Assembly: GCF_002160525.1 (NCBI RefSeq)
Contig: NZ_NFKT01000020.1
Coordinates: forward strand, 26,394 to 90,393
DNA from: Lachnoclostridium sp. An169
GTDB lineage: Bacteria > Bacillota > Clostridia > Lachnospirales > Lachnospiraceae
DNA length: 64,000 nt
Direction of reading: 5' to 3'
Shown: positions 26,283 through 35,775 of the stretch, piece by piece
Layout of the letters: every line of letters starts with the position of its first letter
Position numbering within the stretch: position 1 is the stretch's first letter
Made by a program: the position numbers and the translations under genes
Notes under the pieces: generated by a model
The model's input: the letters and a program-made list of their open reading frames with translations, nothing else
Told to the model about the DNA's origin: nothing
The model's database searches: none

Positions 26283-27395
26283 ATGGACATTCAGACCCAA
26301 TCAGACAAACTCAGACTGTGTATTTTCTCAGGAGATATCACCCGTCCCGGGGGAACGGAACGTGTGGCCGCCTTCCTGGCGGACGGGCTCGCCGCATCTC
26401 CCCGCTTCGACGTATCCCTCGTCAGCCTTACGGAATCTTCCGACACCCCCGCTTTTCCGGTAAACGATGGAATCCCCCGGTTTACCCTTTCCGAAAAATG
26501 GGTGCAGCCCGGTCCCGGATATCTCCGGGTGATCCGCCGGCTGCTGCGCCTGATCCGCAGGGAAAAGTTCTCTGTCATCATCGACGTGGACACCGTGCTG
26601 GATCTTCTGTCCGTCCCCTGCAAATGGCTCACAGGAATCCGCGTTGTCTCCTGGGAGCATTTTCACTATACAGAACTTCTGGGAACATCGTACCGTTCTC
26701 TGTGCAGAAAAATCACCTGCCGTTTCTCCGACTGCATCGTTCCCCTGACGGAACGGGATGCCGGAGTCTGGCGAAGCAGCGGACATCCGTCCTGCCCTGT
26801 GATACCGATCCCGAACCCCGCCAACTATCTGCCGCCCTGCGCGCCTCCCGCCAGGCGCGGGAAAATCATCCTGTCCGCAGGAGGCCTGGTCCCCATCAAG
26901 GGTTTTGAGGACGTTATACAGGCAGCCCGTCAGGTTATCCCCCGCTTTCCGGACTGGACATTTCTGATCGTCGGCGACGGTCCGGAGAAGGAGCATCTTC
27001 TCCGTCTGATCCGGCAGTATCATCTGGAGGATAACGTGATCCTCAAGGGCTACTCCAGCGACATGCCCTCACTGTACCTGCAGTCCTCCATCTATCTTCT
27101 CACTTCCAGAAGCGAAGGGCTGCCCATGGTGCTCCTTGAAGCCAAATATTACCGGCTTCCCACCATCAGCTACGACATCGAGAACGGTCCTTCCGAGATT
27201 CTCCTGGACGGAACCAACGGTTATCTTGTCCCCCCGGGACGCACAGATCTTCTGGCGGAAAAGCTCTGCGCGCTGATAGAGGATGACGCCCTGAGGCAGT
27301 CCTTTTCCGAACATGCCTGGGACAACATCGACAAGTTTGACAAGGATGCCATCCTGAACCGGTGGACAGACCTCCTGCTGAACCTCTCCGCCTGA
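26283..27395 (+). CDS. Glycosyltransferase family 4
   Basis: A 370-residue GT-B fold enzyme. The N-terminus LCIFSGDITRPGGTERVAAFL binds acceptor; the C-terminal donor domain has LSAGGLVPIKGFEDVIQAA, LIVGDGPEKEHLLRLI, YLLTSRSEGLPMVLLEA (the ExxxxxxxE retaining motif region) and a final DAILNRW. It is the only plus-strand gene in the 16-45 kb polysaccharide/peptide block. The start at 26283 (MDIQTQSDKLRL) follows AAAGGAG. Its stop codon touches the stop codon of the convergent GT2-SpaA gene with no gap. Confidence 0.92.
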   Translation: MDIQTQSDKLRLCIFSGDITRPGGTERVAAFLADGLAASPRFDVSLVSLTESSDTPAFPVNDGIPRFTLSEKWVQPGPGYLRVIRRLLRLIRREKFSVIIDVDTVLDLLSVPCKWLTGIRVVSWEHFHYTELLGTSYRSLCRKITCRFSDCIVPLTERDAGVWRSSGHPSCPVIPIPNPANYLPPCAPPARRGKIILSAGGLVPIKGFEDVIQAARQVIPRFPDWTFLIVGDGPEKEHLLRLIRQYHLEDNVILKGYSSDMPSLYLQSSIYLLTSRSEGLPMVLLEAKYYRLPTISYDIENGPSEILLDGTNGYLVPPGRTDLLAEKLCALIEDDALRQSFSEHAWDNIDKFDKDAILNRWTDLLLNLSA

Positions 27396-30029
27396 TTATT
27401 CCGCCAGTCTGGGACTGATCAGCTTCACATCCACGCGCTGTCCGTCGAAGGTCAGCGATACATAGTATACCGCCTCATTAAGCGCGTATCCGTGCGGAGT
27501 GCCCACTTCTTTTACAATATAGTCTCCGCAGGGAATATCCTTAAAAGAGAACACACCGTTCCAGTCCGCAACAGACACCAGCACTGCCCGCTCTTTAGCC
27601 AGCTCGGAAGTGCCTGCAGCGAAAAGTCCGATTTCCGCCATGGCGAGGGGATGATTGTTCTGGTCCGCGGTCACGCCGCCGATTGTCCCGCGGATCATCT
27701 CGCTGCTGATCGGGTTGCCGTCGTTGACATAAAGGTGAACTTCCTCCGTGTCCTGATCCTGATATTCCACCTTTACCGGATAGCGCCTGTCAGAGCATCT
27801 GTAGTGGCTGTCTGCCAGGATCTCTTTCACATAATAACTGCCCCAGGGAAGGTCCACAGAGGAACATGCCTTTCCGTCATCCCTGCAGTACAGGACTTCC
27901 AGCAGACTGTCCGCCGGAATCTCACTGCCGTCCGCCATCTCCATCTGCTCCGCCGTGAACAGGCCGAACGCAAATCCCCGGATCTCTCCCAGCGTTCCGA
28001 TCCCAAATATCCGATCTTCTCCCAGTGTCTTTTCCAGATGAATCCTCACCTTCTGCCGCTCTCCGGCAAAGGATGCTCCTGCCTCTGTACAGGGCACTCC
28101 ACTCTCCTCATATTCCAGGCAGACCGTGCAGGGCTCTTCCATCCGTACCAGTCCGTACGGAGCTGTCTTCTCTTCTATCCGGTATCTTCCCAGATAAAGT
28201 TCCATACTCCAGGCGTCTCCGTTTTCGTCCGTAACCACGGTTTCAACCACCGTGTCCTTTGCCGCCCGGAGTGTGCCGTCGGCCGTGATGATATCTTCAT
28301 CCGCTATGATATCGCAGCAGGCGCCCCTGCCGTTTCCTTCCTCGAAACAGGGCGTATAGACCTCGTTTTCTCCCACCGGGTGTCCGGCGCTGTTTTTCAG
28401 CGTATTCTCGGATCTGGAGAACACCGCACGCACCGGTCCGCTTCTGTGCAGGTGTATCCTGCCTTTCTGAGGGCAGCTCTCTGCAGACACCGTCACCACG
28501 GGAATCCCGTTTTCCAGTTCAGCCGTCTGTTCCGATACGCGGAAAGATACCGGGGCATCATTTTTTGCATACCCATATGGAGCCGTATCCTCGCTGAGGT
28601 AATAGGTTCCGTATCTGAACTTCTCCGGAGTGATAAAATACCCGTTTTCCCCGGTCTCAAAGCATTCCAGAACCCGGGGTTCCGGATAGGTGACGGTCAT
28701 CGACAGCAGAGCGCCGTCCTCATCCGTGAGACGGTATCCGCCGCCGGAAAGCGGAATCGTCCTGCCGGTTCCCGCGTCTGTGCGCACAACTTTGACAAAA
28801 TACTGCTGCCAGGGACTGCTGACCGATATGGTATGCGTCTTCCCGCTCCGGTCGAGGGTCACTTCAAAGTCTTCTGCCGGAACGGTTCCCTCCTGCCATC
28901 TCTCCTGATGCACCACATAAACGCCCTGGGACATTCCCTTTGATCTGGCATATCCCTCGTCGTCGCATACCAGCGTATCCCGCTCATTGGTCCGCGCCTG
29001 TTCAAAACTTCCCGCACTTTTCAGATAAATCTGAAACTGTGCCTCCTTTTCGGGAATTCCCCTGCCGTCCTTCCCGCTGACAGATTTCACAACAGCAATG
29101 AACTCTTTTTCCTGCTGTGTGACAAGATCATAGGACGGGAGCTGCTCCTGCACGGCTTCCGCCTCCGGTTTTCCTCTTTTCTTTCCAAGTCTCATCTCCA
29201 ACACCCTTATCCTTACTGCATATTTTATCCAGGTAAAATAATATCTTTCCGTTCTGTAGCAGACTGCGATCTTCCGGTACAGCTCCAGCCTGGCGGCCGG
29301 ATTTTTCCGGTACATCTCCTGATGTTTGCTGTACAGCTGCAGGTATCCCACCACATCGATAAGCCGGTGGGATCTGCGGAGCACATCCCGCTCCACATAG
29401 CTGCAGACAAGGTTCTGGTCCACCGCCGCGATCCGCGCTTTTCCTGCAACCCGGATCCACATGTCATAGTCATCCTGTCTGCGGATATGTGTGTCAAATC
29501 CAAGCAGTTCGTCGAACACCGTGCGCCGGAAAATCACCTGAGACACCGAGCGGATCTCCTCCTGGGAGATCAGTCCCGCCGTCTGCCCGGTCTCTGCCGG
29601 AAGCTGAGGCGCCCTGCGGTATCCCGTGGAAAGGGCGTCCTCCTCCTGTGCCCAGCTGTGGCAGAACACAAGCCCCACATCCGGGTGTTCCTCAAGCACC
29701 TCGATCTGGCTTGCCGCGCACTCCTGGTTCCAGGCATCCCTGGCCATCAGAAATGCGAGATAGGTGCCGTTTGCCTGTGCCGCCCCTTCATTTTTCGCCG
29801 CCGCAAACTCCCCTTTCCTGCTGGGACATGTGATTACCGGAATGTCCGGATACTGTTCCATATCCTCCCGCAGTCCCAGGCTGTAATCGCTGCCGCTCTC
29901 ATTGGCGTCCACAAGAATAATCTCATAATTCCTGTAGCTCTGTTCAAGCACGCTTTGAATCGCCCGTCTCAGAATAAGAGAGGATGTCTCAAAAGAGACA
30001 ATAACGATACTCAGTAACGGTTCTCTCAT
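27396..30029 (-). CDS. GT2-like glycosyltransferase fused to SpaA/Cna-B-type domains
   Basis: An 877-residue protein. Residues 1-230 are GT2-like (LSIVIVSFETSSLILRRAIQ, IILVDANESGSDYS), but the usual DxD site reads FLMARDAW, so metal and donor binding may be altered. From about residue 315 onward are repeated prealbumin-like SpaA domains with phrases typical of Gram-positive pilins: GYFITPEKFRYGTYYLSEDT, SPWQQYFVKVVRTDAGTG, GRYRIEEKTAPYGL, GSYYVKEILAD and DYIVKEVGTPHGYALNE. At least four such units are visible. There is no signal peptide, transmembrane segment or sorting signal, although SpaA domains normally act outside the cell. It ends the operon that runs down from 44.6 kb. Confidence 0.85.
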   Translation of the reverse strand: MREPLLSIVIVSFETSSLILRRAIQSVLEQSYRNYEIILVDANESGSDYSLGLREDMEQYPDIPVITCPSRKGEFAAAKNEGAAQANGTYLAFLMARDAWNQECAASQIEVLEEHPDVGLVFCHSWAQEEDALSTGYRRAPQLPAETGQTAGLISQEEIRSVSQVIFRRTVFDELLGFDTHIRRQDDYDMWIRVAGKARIAAVDQNLVCSYVERDVLRRSHRLIDVVGYLQLYSKHQEMYRKNPAARLELYRKIAVCYRTERYYFTWIKYAVRIRVLEMRLGKKRGKPEAEAVQEQLPSYDLVTQQEKEFIAVVKSVSGKDGRGIPEKEAQFQIYLKSAGSFEQARTNERDTLVCDDEGYARSKGMSQGVYVVHQERWQEGTVPAEDFEVTLDRSGKTHTISVSSPWQQYFVKVVRTDAGTGRTIPLSGGGYRLTDEDGALLSMTVTYPEPRVLECFETGENGYFITPEKFRYGTYYLSEDTAPYGYAKNDAPVSFRVSEQTAELENGIPVVTVSAESCPQKGRIHLHRSGPVRAVFSRSENTLKNSAGHPVGENEVYTPCFEEGNGRGACCDIIADEDIITADGTLRAAKDTVVETVVTDENGDAWSMELYLGRYRIEEKTAPYGLVRMEEPCTVCLEYEESGVPCTEAGASFAGERQKVRIHLEKTLGEDRIFGIGTLGEIRGFAFGLFTAEQMEMADGSEIPADSLLEVLYCRDDGKACSSVDLPWGSYYVKEILADSHYRCSDRRYPVKVEYQDQDTEEVHLYVNDGNPISSEMIRGTIGGVTADQNNHPLAMAEIGLFAAGTSELAKERAVLVSVADWNGVFSFKDIPCGDYIVKEVGTPHGYALNEAVYYVSLTFDGQRVDVKLISPRLAE

Positions 30030-30035
30030 ATTCTG

Positions 30036-31460
30036 TCACTCCCCTTTCTTAATTGTTCCTAAAAAGCAGCCCCCGTCTTCTGCCGTAATCTTCTCATTCG
30101 CAAACAGGACCGCTGTCCGGTCCTTTTCACCTGTCACCTTCATATATACGTCATACGCGCCCGCCGGAAGCTCCGGAAGTTCCACAGTAAATGACGTCTG
30201 CTCCCCCGGTTTCCACGTTCTGGCGTCTGTATCGGCCGTGACAGTCCGCTCCTCCCCGCTCTCCCGGCTGCGGAAAATAATCTCCGTACGGCATGCCGTA
30301 TAGCGGGGCGCATATCCCACATTCTCCACATTTACGGTAAGGGATGGTTTCTCCCATTTCCATCCGCTTATCTTTGCAGACACATCCCGGATCACAAAGC
30401 GGTATCCCAGATGCCTCTCGATATAGTCATAGCCGGACATTCCGTCATATACGGAACCGGAATCCCGGTACTGTGTATTTTTCCACTTTTCCAGCACCTG
30501 CATGTCATGCGCCCTGTTAAGGTATGACACATGCATGGTGCGAAGTGCCTCATCCGCGTTTTCCAGATCGTTGAGCGCATTGTCCAGAACCACCTCGCCG
30601 CCGTTCGGGACGTAGAGGTTAAGCTCTTTCTGAAAATCCAGTTCTTCGGAGCGCACCCAGGAATCGCTTAAGCTTTCCGAATCTTCTTTATGGAGATCCC
30701 CGTAAGTGCCGCAGTCAAGCCAGGTCCCCAGGATTCCGTCATTAAACAGGGACAGCCGGGAAATCATCTCCTGCGTCTTCCAGGCCTCGCTCTCCTGCAG
30801 GGGTTCCGTCCTTCCTGCCGCCATCCGCCAGTAAGCCGGCGTCCGTACAGCCAGGAACACATTTTCCGGCATGACTTCATGCATTCTGCCGATCAGAGTG
30901 AGATAACTTCTCTCCGTCAGATACCGGGAACTGTGCATCTCTGCCCAGCTTCCCACGAACACGCCCTGTACGATATACACCTGATCCTGAAACTCCTCAA
31001 GGAGCTCCCCTGCCTGCTCCATGTGGCGCAGCACAATACTGATGGAAGCGGGATCGCTCTGGGCCCCGTTCCCGTCCCAGTCATAGAGGAAACGCACGAT
31101 CAGGCTCACCGGCTGCTCCCTGTCGGCATATGCCCGGAATACCCGGCGGATCTGTTCCACGCCGGAGGAACTGATCTCCCTGTCCTGATAGGTTCCGATA
31201 TGAATCTGGAGCAGTTCCAGAGTCTCCATCGGATGTTCCCTGCTGATTCCCTCCAGGATCTCCCCGGACACCGGCGAATCATCGGATATTCTTATACCTC
31301 TCATATTATAAAATCCGCGTTCCCTGTTTGCAAGGAATTTATCGGATTCTACAAAATTTACCGCCTCCCAGGCAATCTTCCATCGCATTCCCATAAAACA
31401 CATCCCCACGATTATGATAACTCCCGCAAAAAGCAGAAGCAGCCGCGCCTTTTTCTTCAT
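30036..31460 (-). CDS. DUF4832-type exported protein
   Basis: A 474-residue protein with an N-terminal anchor (LLLLFAGVIIIVGMCFMGM) and a glycosidase-like barrel resembling DUF4832/DUF4874 proteins: NRERGFYNMRGIR, LLQIHIGTYQDREIS, LIVRFLYDWDGNGAQSD and LFNDGILGTWLDCGTYGD, followed by a beta-sandwich (about 370-460). Such proteins accompany exopolysaccharide loci and are suspected to bind or process the glycan outside the membrane; no activity is established. Its ATG overlaps the previous GT4 stop (ATGA); the GT2-SpaA gene starts 6 bp after it. Confidence 0.78.
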   Translation of the reverse strand: MKKKARLLLLFAGVIIIVGMCFMGMRWKIAWEAVNFVESDKFLANRERGFYNMRGIRISDDSPVSGEILEGISREHPMETLELLQIHIGTYQDREISSSGVEQIRRVFRAYADREQPVSLIVRFLYDWDGNGAQSDPASISIVLRHMEQAGELLEEFQDQVYIVQGVFVGSWAEMHSSRYLTERSYLTLIGRMHEVMPENVFLAVRTPAYWRMAAGRTEPLQESEAWKTQEMISRLSLFNDGILGTWLDCGTYGDLHKEDSESLSDSWVRSEELDFQKELNLYVPNGGEVVLDNALNDLENADEALRTMHVSYLNRAHDMQVLEKWKNTQYRDSGSVYDGMSGYDYIERHLGYRFVIRDVSAKISGWKWEKPSLTVNVENVGYAPRYTACRTEIIFRSRESGEERTVTADTDARTWKPGEQTSFTVELPELPAGAYDVYMKVTGEKDRTAVLFANEKITAEDGGCFLGTIKKGE

Positions 31461-32731
31461 GGCAGATCCGCTCCCCCTGCCAGGCTTAAGAAATCGGCAA
31501 GCCCTTCCAGGTATCCTGCCTTTCTGTCCGCCGCGGCTCTCCCGTATGCCTCCCGGAGCTCCGGGTGCCGGATCAGCTCTCCCACCGCGCCGGCAAGCGC
31601 TTCCGGTGAGTTTCCGGCGATCACGCCGTCCTTTCCGGACTCGATCTGCTCGGCAATTCCCGTGCAGTCCGCGGCCACAACAGGTTTTCCAAGCGCCTGG
31701 GCCTCCTCGATCACAATGCTCTTCCCCTCATACCGGGAGGTACACACATAGATATCCGCCTGCCGGAAATAGGGATAGGGGTTGTCCGCCGCGCCGGCAA
31801 AGAAAAAAGTCTCTTCCAGTCCGTAGTCTCTGACCAACTTTTTCAGATGCTTTTCCTCCTCCCCCTCGCCCAGGGCATACCAGCGGAACTCATATCCCTG
31901 TTTCTTTAATATGGCCGCGGTACGGATGGCAGTGTCATACCCTTTCTGATAATAAAGACGCCCTACCGTGAGAAGTCGGATGCCTTTGTAACCGTCCGAA
32001 AATCCGCCGGGCTCCTCCGCCCTTCTGCGGATGTGTTCCCGGTTGATGATATTGTAAAACAGCCGGGTCTTCCGGGCATGTTCCGGATACATTTCCAGAA
32101 AGTTTCCGCGCACCTCTTCCGACACGGCGTAAATGCGGTCGAAAGCGTCATAGCACCCGTTGTCCAGATCTCTGGTATAACCTGCACGCCTGTAATCCAC
32201 ATGCAGAAATGCGGCTTTTTTCTCCGCCCGGATCTTCTCCGCCACATACCAGGTGGCAGGTCCCTCCAGGTAAGCCACCGCCAGATCGAAGCTTCGGGGA
32301 AGGGCGGGAGTCCCGTCGGCGAGCATCCGCCGCAGGATTTTCTCCGTCCGCACGCCGCTGTCCGGAGCTGCCCCCGATTTTTCTGTGCCGTTCCGGTCTG
32401 CTGCGCCGTTCTGCTCTGGCCGTCCGTCCCGGACCGCCAGACGCCGCAGGGCGCGGATACCGCTGCCGCCGTGCAGCGCCGCTTTCAGGAGCCTTCCTGC
32501 CACGAAGATCTTCCCGTCTGTGGAGAGAACCGACCGTGCATCTTTCTTCCGGTTCAGTACCGTCACATACTCCGGCACTTCAGCGAACAGCTCTCCCCTC
32601 GGGATCAGAACATACAGGAAGATCCGGTATTTCTCCGGGTCCAGGACCCGCATAAGCTCGATGAGTGCCCGCTCCGCCCCTGCCCTGCCAAGGGTATTCA
32701 TGACAAACAAAATCGTTTTCTTACTGTGCAT
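31457..32731 (-). CDS. Glycosyltransferase family 4
   Basis: A 424-residue GT-B enzyme: FVMNTLGRAGAERALIELM at the N-terminus, LLTVGRLYYQKGYDTAIRTA, YALGEGEEEKHLKKLV, and the retaining motif region YVCTSRYEGKSIVIEEAQALG. An insertion around residues 85-140, rich in Gly/Arg/Asn, distinguishes it from compact GT4 enzymes. It overlaps pelG by 11 bp and the DUF4832-type gene by 4 bp, placing it within the Pel-like operon. Confidence 0.9.
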   Translation of the reverse strand: MHSKKTILFVMNTLGRAGAERALIELMRVLDPEKYRIFLYVLIPRGELFAEVPEYVTVLNRKKDARSVLSTDGKIFVAGRLLKAALHGGSGIRALRRLAVRDGRPEQNGAADRNGTEKSGAAPDSGVRTEKILRRMLADGTPALPRSFDLAVAYLEGPATWYVAEKIRAEKKAAFLHVDYRRAGYTRDLDNGCYDAFDRIYAVSEEVRGNFLEMYPEHARKTRLFYNIINREHIRRRAEEPGGFSDGYKGIRLLTVGRLYYQKGYDTAIRTAAILKKQGYEFRWYALGEGEEEKHLKKLVRDYGLEETFFFAGAADNPYPYFRQADIYVCTSRYEGKSIVIEEAQALGKPVVAADCTGIAEQIESGKDGVIAGNSPEALAGAVGELIRHPELREAYGRAAADRKAGYLEGLADFLSLAGGADLP

Positions 32732-34202
32732 GCCCTTCCTCCTTCTGTTTCTTCCGGATCTCCCTCAGGTCATAAACCTTGGAATCCGGCATGGGCTCGT
32801 CCACACTTTCCAGCAGGGTGCCCCGGCAGAAAATATGTTCTTCCAGATGCTTTTCCAGCCAGCGCAGCCTTCCATAGGCGAAGCTCCATGCCACGATGCT
32901 TCCTGCGAACACGCCGATTCCGTACCAGTAATCCGGAAAATCTCTGGCGAACACGCTTACAATCCCGGTCACTGAGACAAAGATCAGACTGGTCAGGGCG
33001 CTGCCCGTCAGATCGTTAAAATACTGAAGAAAGAGAATGATCGTATAGAGCAGGAAGAGCACGAAATATCCGGCTGCCAGGCACGGATAGATGGTCATCA
33101 CAAGTCCGGTCATTCCCATTCTCGGGAGCAGGATAATACACAGCAGGAAAAGCACAACCGAGATGATGTACTGCAGCTGTGTCACCCGCATGAGCTGGTC
33201 TCCCATCAGACGGAACATCCGCTTCTGCGCTTTCACGATATCCTTGAGCCGCCCGCCCAGAACCGCCTCGGTGTAATCCTGGTAGCGCTTGTGGAAATGC
33301 ATTTCCACATAGGCGATGAAGATCACGCTGGCGGACAGATTCGTAAACATGGCGATACAGGTCGCCATGTCGTAAGGCTGGTTGCAGATATAGGTGTCGG
33401 CGAGCACAAGGTTCATGTCATCTTTGGTCCAGAACACAAAGTTGTGGATGTAGAGCCCCAGTATATAGAAGAAATTGGTAAAGATCAGTTTCCAGTACAC
33501 CCGGAAATAGCGCAGCACCTCCCGGTAATGATGGCTGTTCTCGCAGAAATAAGATTTTGCAAAGCCGAATTCCAGACAGGCGATCAGGAAAAATCCCAGC
33601 GTCATGGCAAGGAGCATGCTGTATGTCACTGAAAAATTCAGGAGAAAGCGGAATACCAGGGACAGCACAAAACAGAGCAGCATGCCCAGGAAGAAGAACA
33701 GAGAAATCTTCTTGTACGCTTTCACAATCGACAGGTAGAGCATCTGATAGAAACAAAGCCCCAGGCCGATATAGGCGCAGAAGGCCGTAAACACCCAGTA
33801 CAGGGGGATCTCTCCCACCACATAAGCCCAGATATGGAAGGGAATCCCGATCAGGGCCGCAAGCCCCATATTCAGCGCCAGCCCCACATAAATGCAGGGA
33901 AGGATGTCTTCATACCGCTCCTCAAAGATCCGGTCTCCCACATACTTGGAGAGCACGGAGTTGAACGGAGAGGCCGCCAGAAGAGAAAAGATGAACACAT
34001 AGAGGATCGTACAGGAAAAAAGCTCCCTGTCATAGTATCTCACGGAGTCAAAGCCGAGAAAGATATACATCAGAAGCATGGTTCCGATGACCACCAGCAT
34101 GGGCGTGACGGTGGCGAGCATGCTGTAGCCCGACCCGTACAGCGTGTGTACCAGTGTATGCCGTTTGAATATCCGGTTCAGTTTGATTCCTATTCCTGCC
34201 AT
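32721..34202 (-). CDS. pelG: Exopolysaccharide Pel transporter PelG
   Basis: A 493-residue polytopic protein of the MOP superfamily with about 12 transmembrane segments. PelG traits include the N-terminal GIGIKLNRIFKRHTLVHTLYG, FNSVLSKYVGDRIFEERYEDI and RYFRVYWKLIFTNFFYILGLYIHNFVFWT (given here as RYFRVYWKLIFTNFFYI and LGLYIHNFVFWT). It moves the Pel polymer across the membrane with PelD, PelE and PelF. It directly follows pelF (41-bp gap) and is preceded by GAGGAGAGAG. Confidence 0.9.
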   Translation of the reverse strand: MAGIGIKLNRIFKRHTLVHTLYGSGYSMLATVTPMLVVIGTMLLMYIFLGFDSVRYYDRELFSCTILYVFIFSLLAASPFNSVLSKYVGDRIFEERYEDILPCIYVGLALNMGLAALIGIPFHIWAYVVGEIPLYWVFTAFCAYIGLGLCFYQMLYLSIVKAYKKISLFFFLGMLLCFVLSLVFRFLLNFSVTYSMLLAMTLGFFLIACLEFGFAKSYFCENSHHYREVLRYFRVYWKLIFTNFFYILGLYIHNFVFWTKDDMNLVLADTYICNQPYDMATCIAMFTNLSASVIFIAYVEMHFHKRYQDYTEAVLGGRLKDIVKAQKRMFRLMGDQLMRVTQLQYIISVVLFLLCIILLPRMGMTGLVMTIYPCLAAGYFVLFLLYTIILFLQYFNDLTGSALTSLIFVSVTGIVSVFARDFPDYWYGIGVFAGSIVAWSFAYGRLRWLEKHLEEHIFCRGTLLESVDEPMPDSKVYDLREIRKKQKEEGHAQ

Positions 34203-34243
34203 GAAACTCTCTCCTCTGTTCCTGTCATAAAATTAAATCTCTG

Positions 34244-35698
34244 TCATATCACAAGCGGTTCCTCCGGCCAGGGCACCCCCGCCGCATCCGCCATTTTCCG
34301 GTAAATTTTTTCGTAGGTGGCGCGCATGTCCTCGATCCGGTAACGGCTGCACAGTCTTCTGTACCCCGTCTCTCCCATCCTTTTCCTTCTTTCCGGGTCA
34401 GACGCCAGCTCCACGATGGCATCCGAGATCCGGTCGATGTTCATGACGGGAACCACAATTCCCGCCTCCCCAAAGTCGTCTGCCTCCCCGTAGATCAGTC
34501 CCTCGCAGTTTCCCACGTTGGTGGCGATCACCGGTTTCTTTGCCGCAAAGCTTTCCAGGATGGTAAGAGGCTGTCCTTCGCTGATGCTTGTCAGAATCGT
34601 CATGTCCATCCTGCCGATATACTCTTTCGTCTGGATCCGCCCGGTAAACACCACATCCTCTGCCTGCAGGTTTTCCACAAGGTCGAAACATTCCTGGGCG
34701 TACTCCCGGTCCTCGTCCCAGGGACCCATGATCCAGAGCTTGAGTGCGGGCTCCCGCTTTTTTGCATAGTAGAAGGCATTGATCATGGTCTTTACGTCCT
34801 TGATGGGCGCCACTCTCAGGATCGCACCCACATGGATCATCGGATCCTCCGGATCTTTTCCCGGGATATCCGCATAATCTTCCACCCGCACGCCGTTGGG
34901 CGTGACGGCAGTCTTTTCCTCCGGGCATCCCAGTTCGATCTGCAGGGATCGGGCGTTCTCAAACAGCGAGGTCACCATATCGGCGTGTTCGTATGCGCAC
35001 AGGGAGAGCTTGCGGAACTGTTCGATCCAGAAATCCTTGTAGACTCCCTGCACCCAACGCGCCTTGATGATCTCCTCCTCCCGCTCTCTCGTGTAGATCC
35101 CGTGTTCCGAGATGAGAAGCCGGCTTCCGTACATCTCCTTTGCCATGCTGCCGATTATCCCGGAATACCCCGTTGCCACACAGTGGTACAGATCTGCCTG
35201 TGCAGGCTGAAACTGCAGGACAAACCCGAGCGGCAGATAGATGGAGCGCAGCGTCCAGAGGAAGTCGGAAAACACGATATTGTTGTAGCGCAGTTCATAC
35301 ACCTCTCTGGCAATATTCAGGAAATCTTTCCCCATCAGAAGCTGGTCAATGGACATGTTTTTGTTCTGAAACATGTGGAATACCACTTTCCAGTTTACTT
35401 TCTCCCCCAGCACCAGCCCCCGCAGCGCGTCATATTCCTCTGCATTGAGGGACACTTTTGCCATGCGGTGTTTCTTCCCGCCTCTGAGCCACTGGCAGTC
35501 GTTCAGATAGATTTCCCGGACCTCTGTCAGATTTTCCGGCAGCGTATAGGCAAACTTTCCTCTGACACTGCGGTCAGCCACAATGGCAGCCACGGTGAAT
35601 TCAATATTCGGAAACTGTCTGATCAGGCTGTGCACCCAGCTGGAAACCCCGCCGACCACATAAGGGTAACACCCCTCTGCCACAATACACACTTTCAT
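34244..35698 (-). CDS. pelF: Pel polysaccharide glycosyltransferase PelF (GT4)
   Basis: A 484-residue GT4 enzyme, the polymerising glycosyltransferase of the Pel system (UDP-HexNAc donor in characterised homologues). It begins KVCIVAEGCYPYVVGGVSSW and contains LISEHGIYTREREEEI, VTPNGVRVEDYADIPGK, LWIMGPWDEDREYAQEC, LTSISEGQPLTILESFAA and VIATNVGNCEGLIYG, all PelF-typical. I use the ATG at 35698 after GAAGGAGACAGGC; the frame continues upstream to 35779 without family similarity. Confidence 0.93.
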   Translation of the reverse strand: MKVCIVAEGCYPYVVGGVSSWVHSLIRQFPNIEFTVAAIVADRSVRGKFAYTLPENLTEVREIYLNDCQWLRGGKKHRMAKVSLNAEEYDALRGLVLGEKVNWKVVFHMFQNKNMSIDQLLMGKDFLNIAREVYELRYNNIVFSDFLWTLRSIYLPLGFVLQFQPAQADLYHCVATGYSGIIGSMAKEMYGSRLLISEHGIYTREREEEIIKARWVQGVYKDFWIEQFRKLSLCAYEHADMVTSLFENARSLQIELGCPEEKTAVTPNGVRVEDYADIPGKDPEDPMIHVGAILRVAPIKDVKTMINAFYYAKKREPALKLWIMGPWDEDREYAQECFDLVENLQAEDVVFTGRIQTKEYIGRMDMTILTSISEGQPLTILESFAAKKPVIATNVGNCEGLIYGEADDFGEAGIVVPVMNIDRISDAIVELASDPERRKRMGETGYRRLCSRYRIEDMRATYEKIYRKMADAAGVPWPEEPLVI

Positions 35699-35775
35699 CT
35701 GCCTGTCTCCTTCCTGAAATTTCTCATCTTTTCGGACATCTGCGCTCCCTCGATACAAGTTTCCCGGACTTTGGC

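Noticed and set aside
27492..28943. A 483-codon plus-strand open frame
   Set aside because: Antisense to the GT2-SpaA gene; the SpaA phrases on the minus strand are unmistakable and the plus product has no recognisable features.
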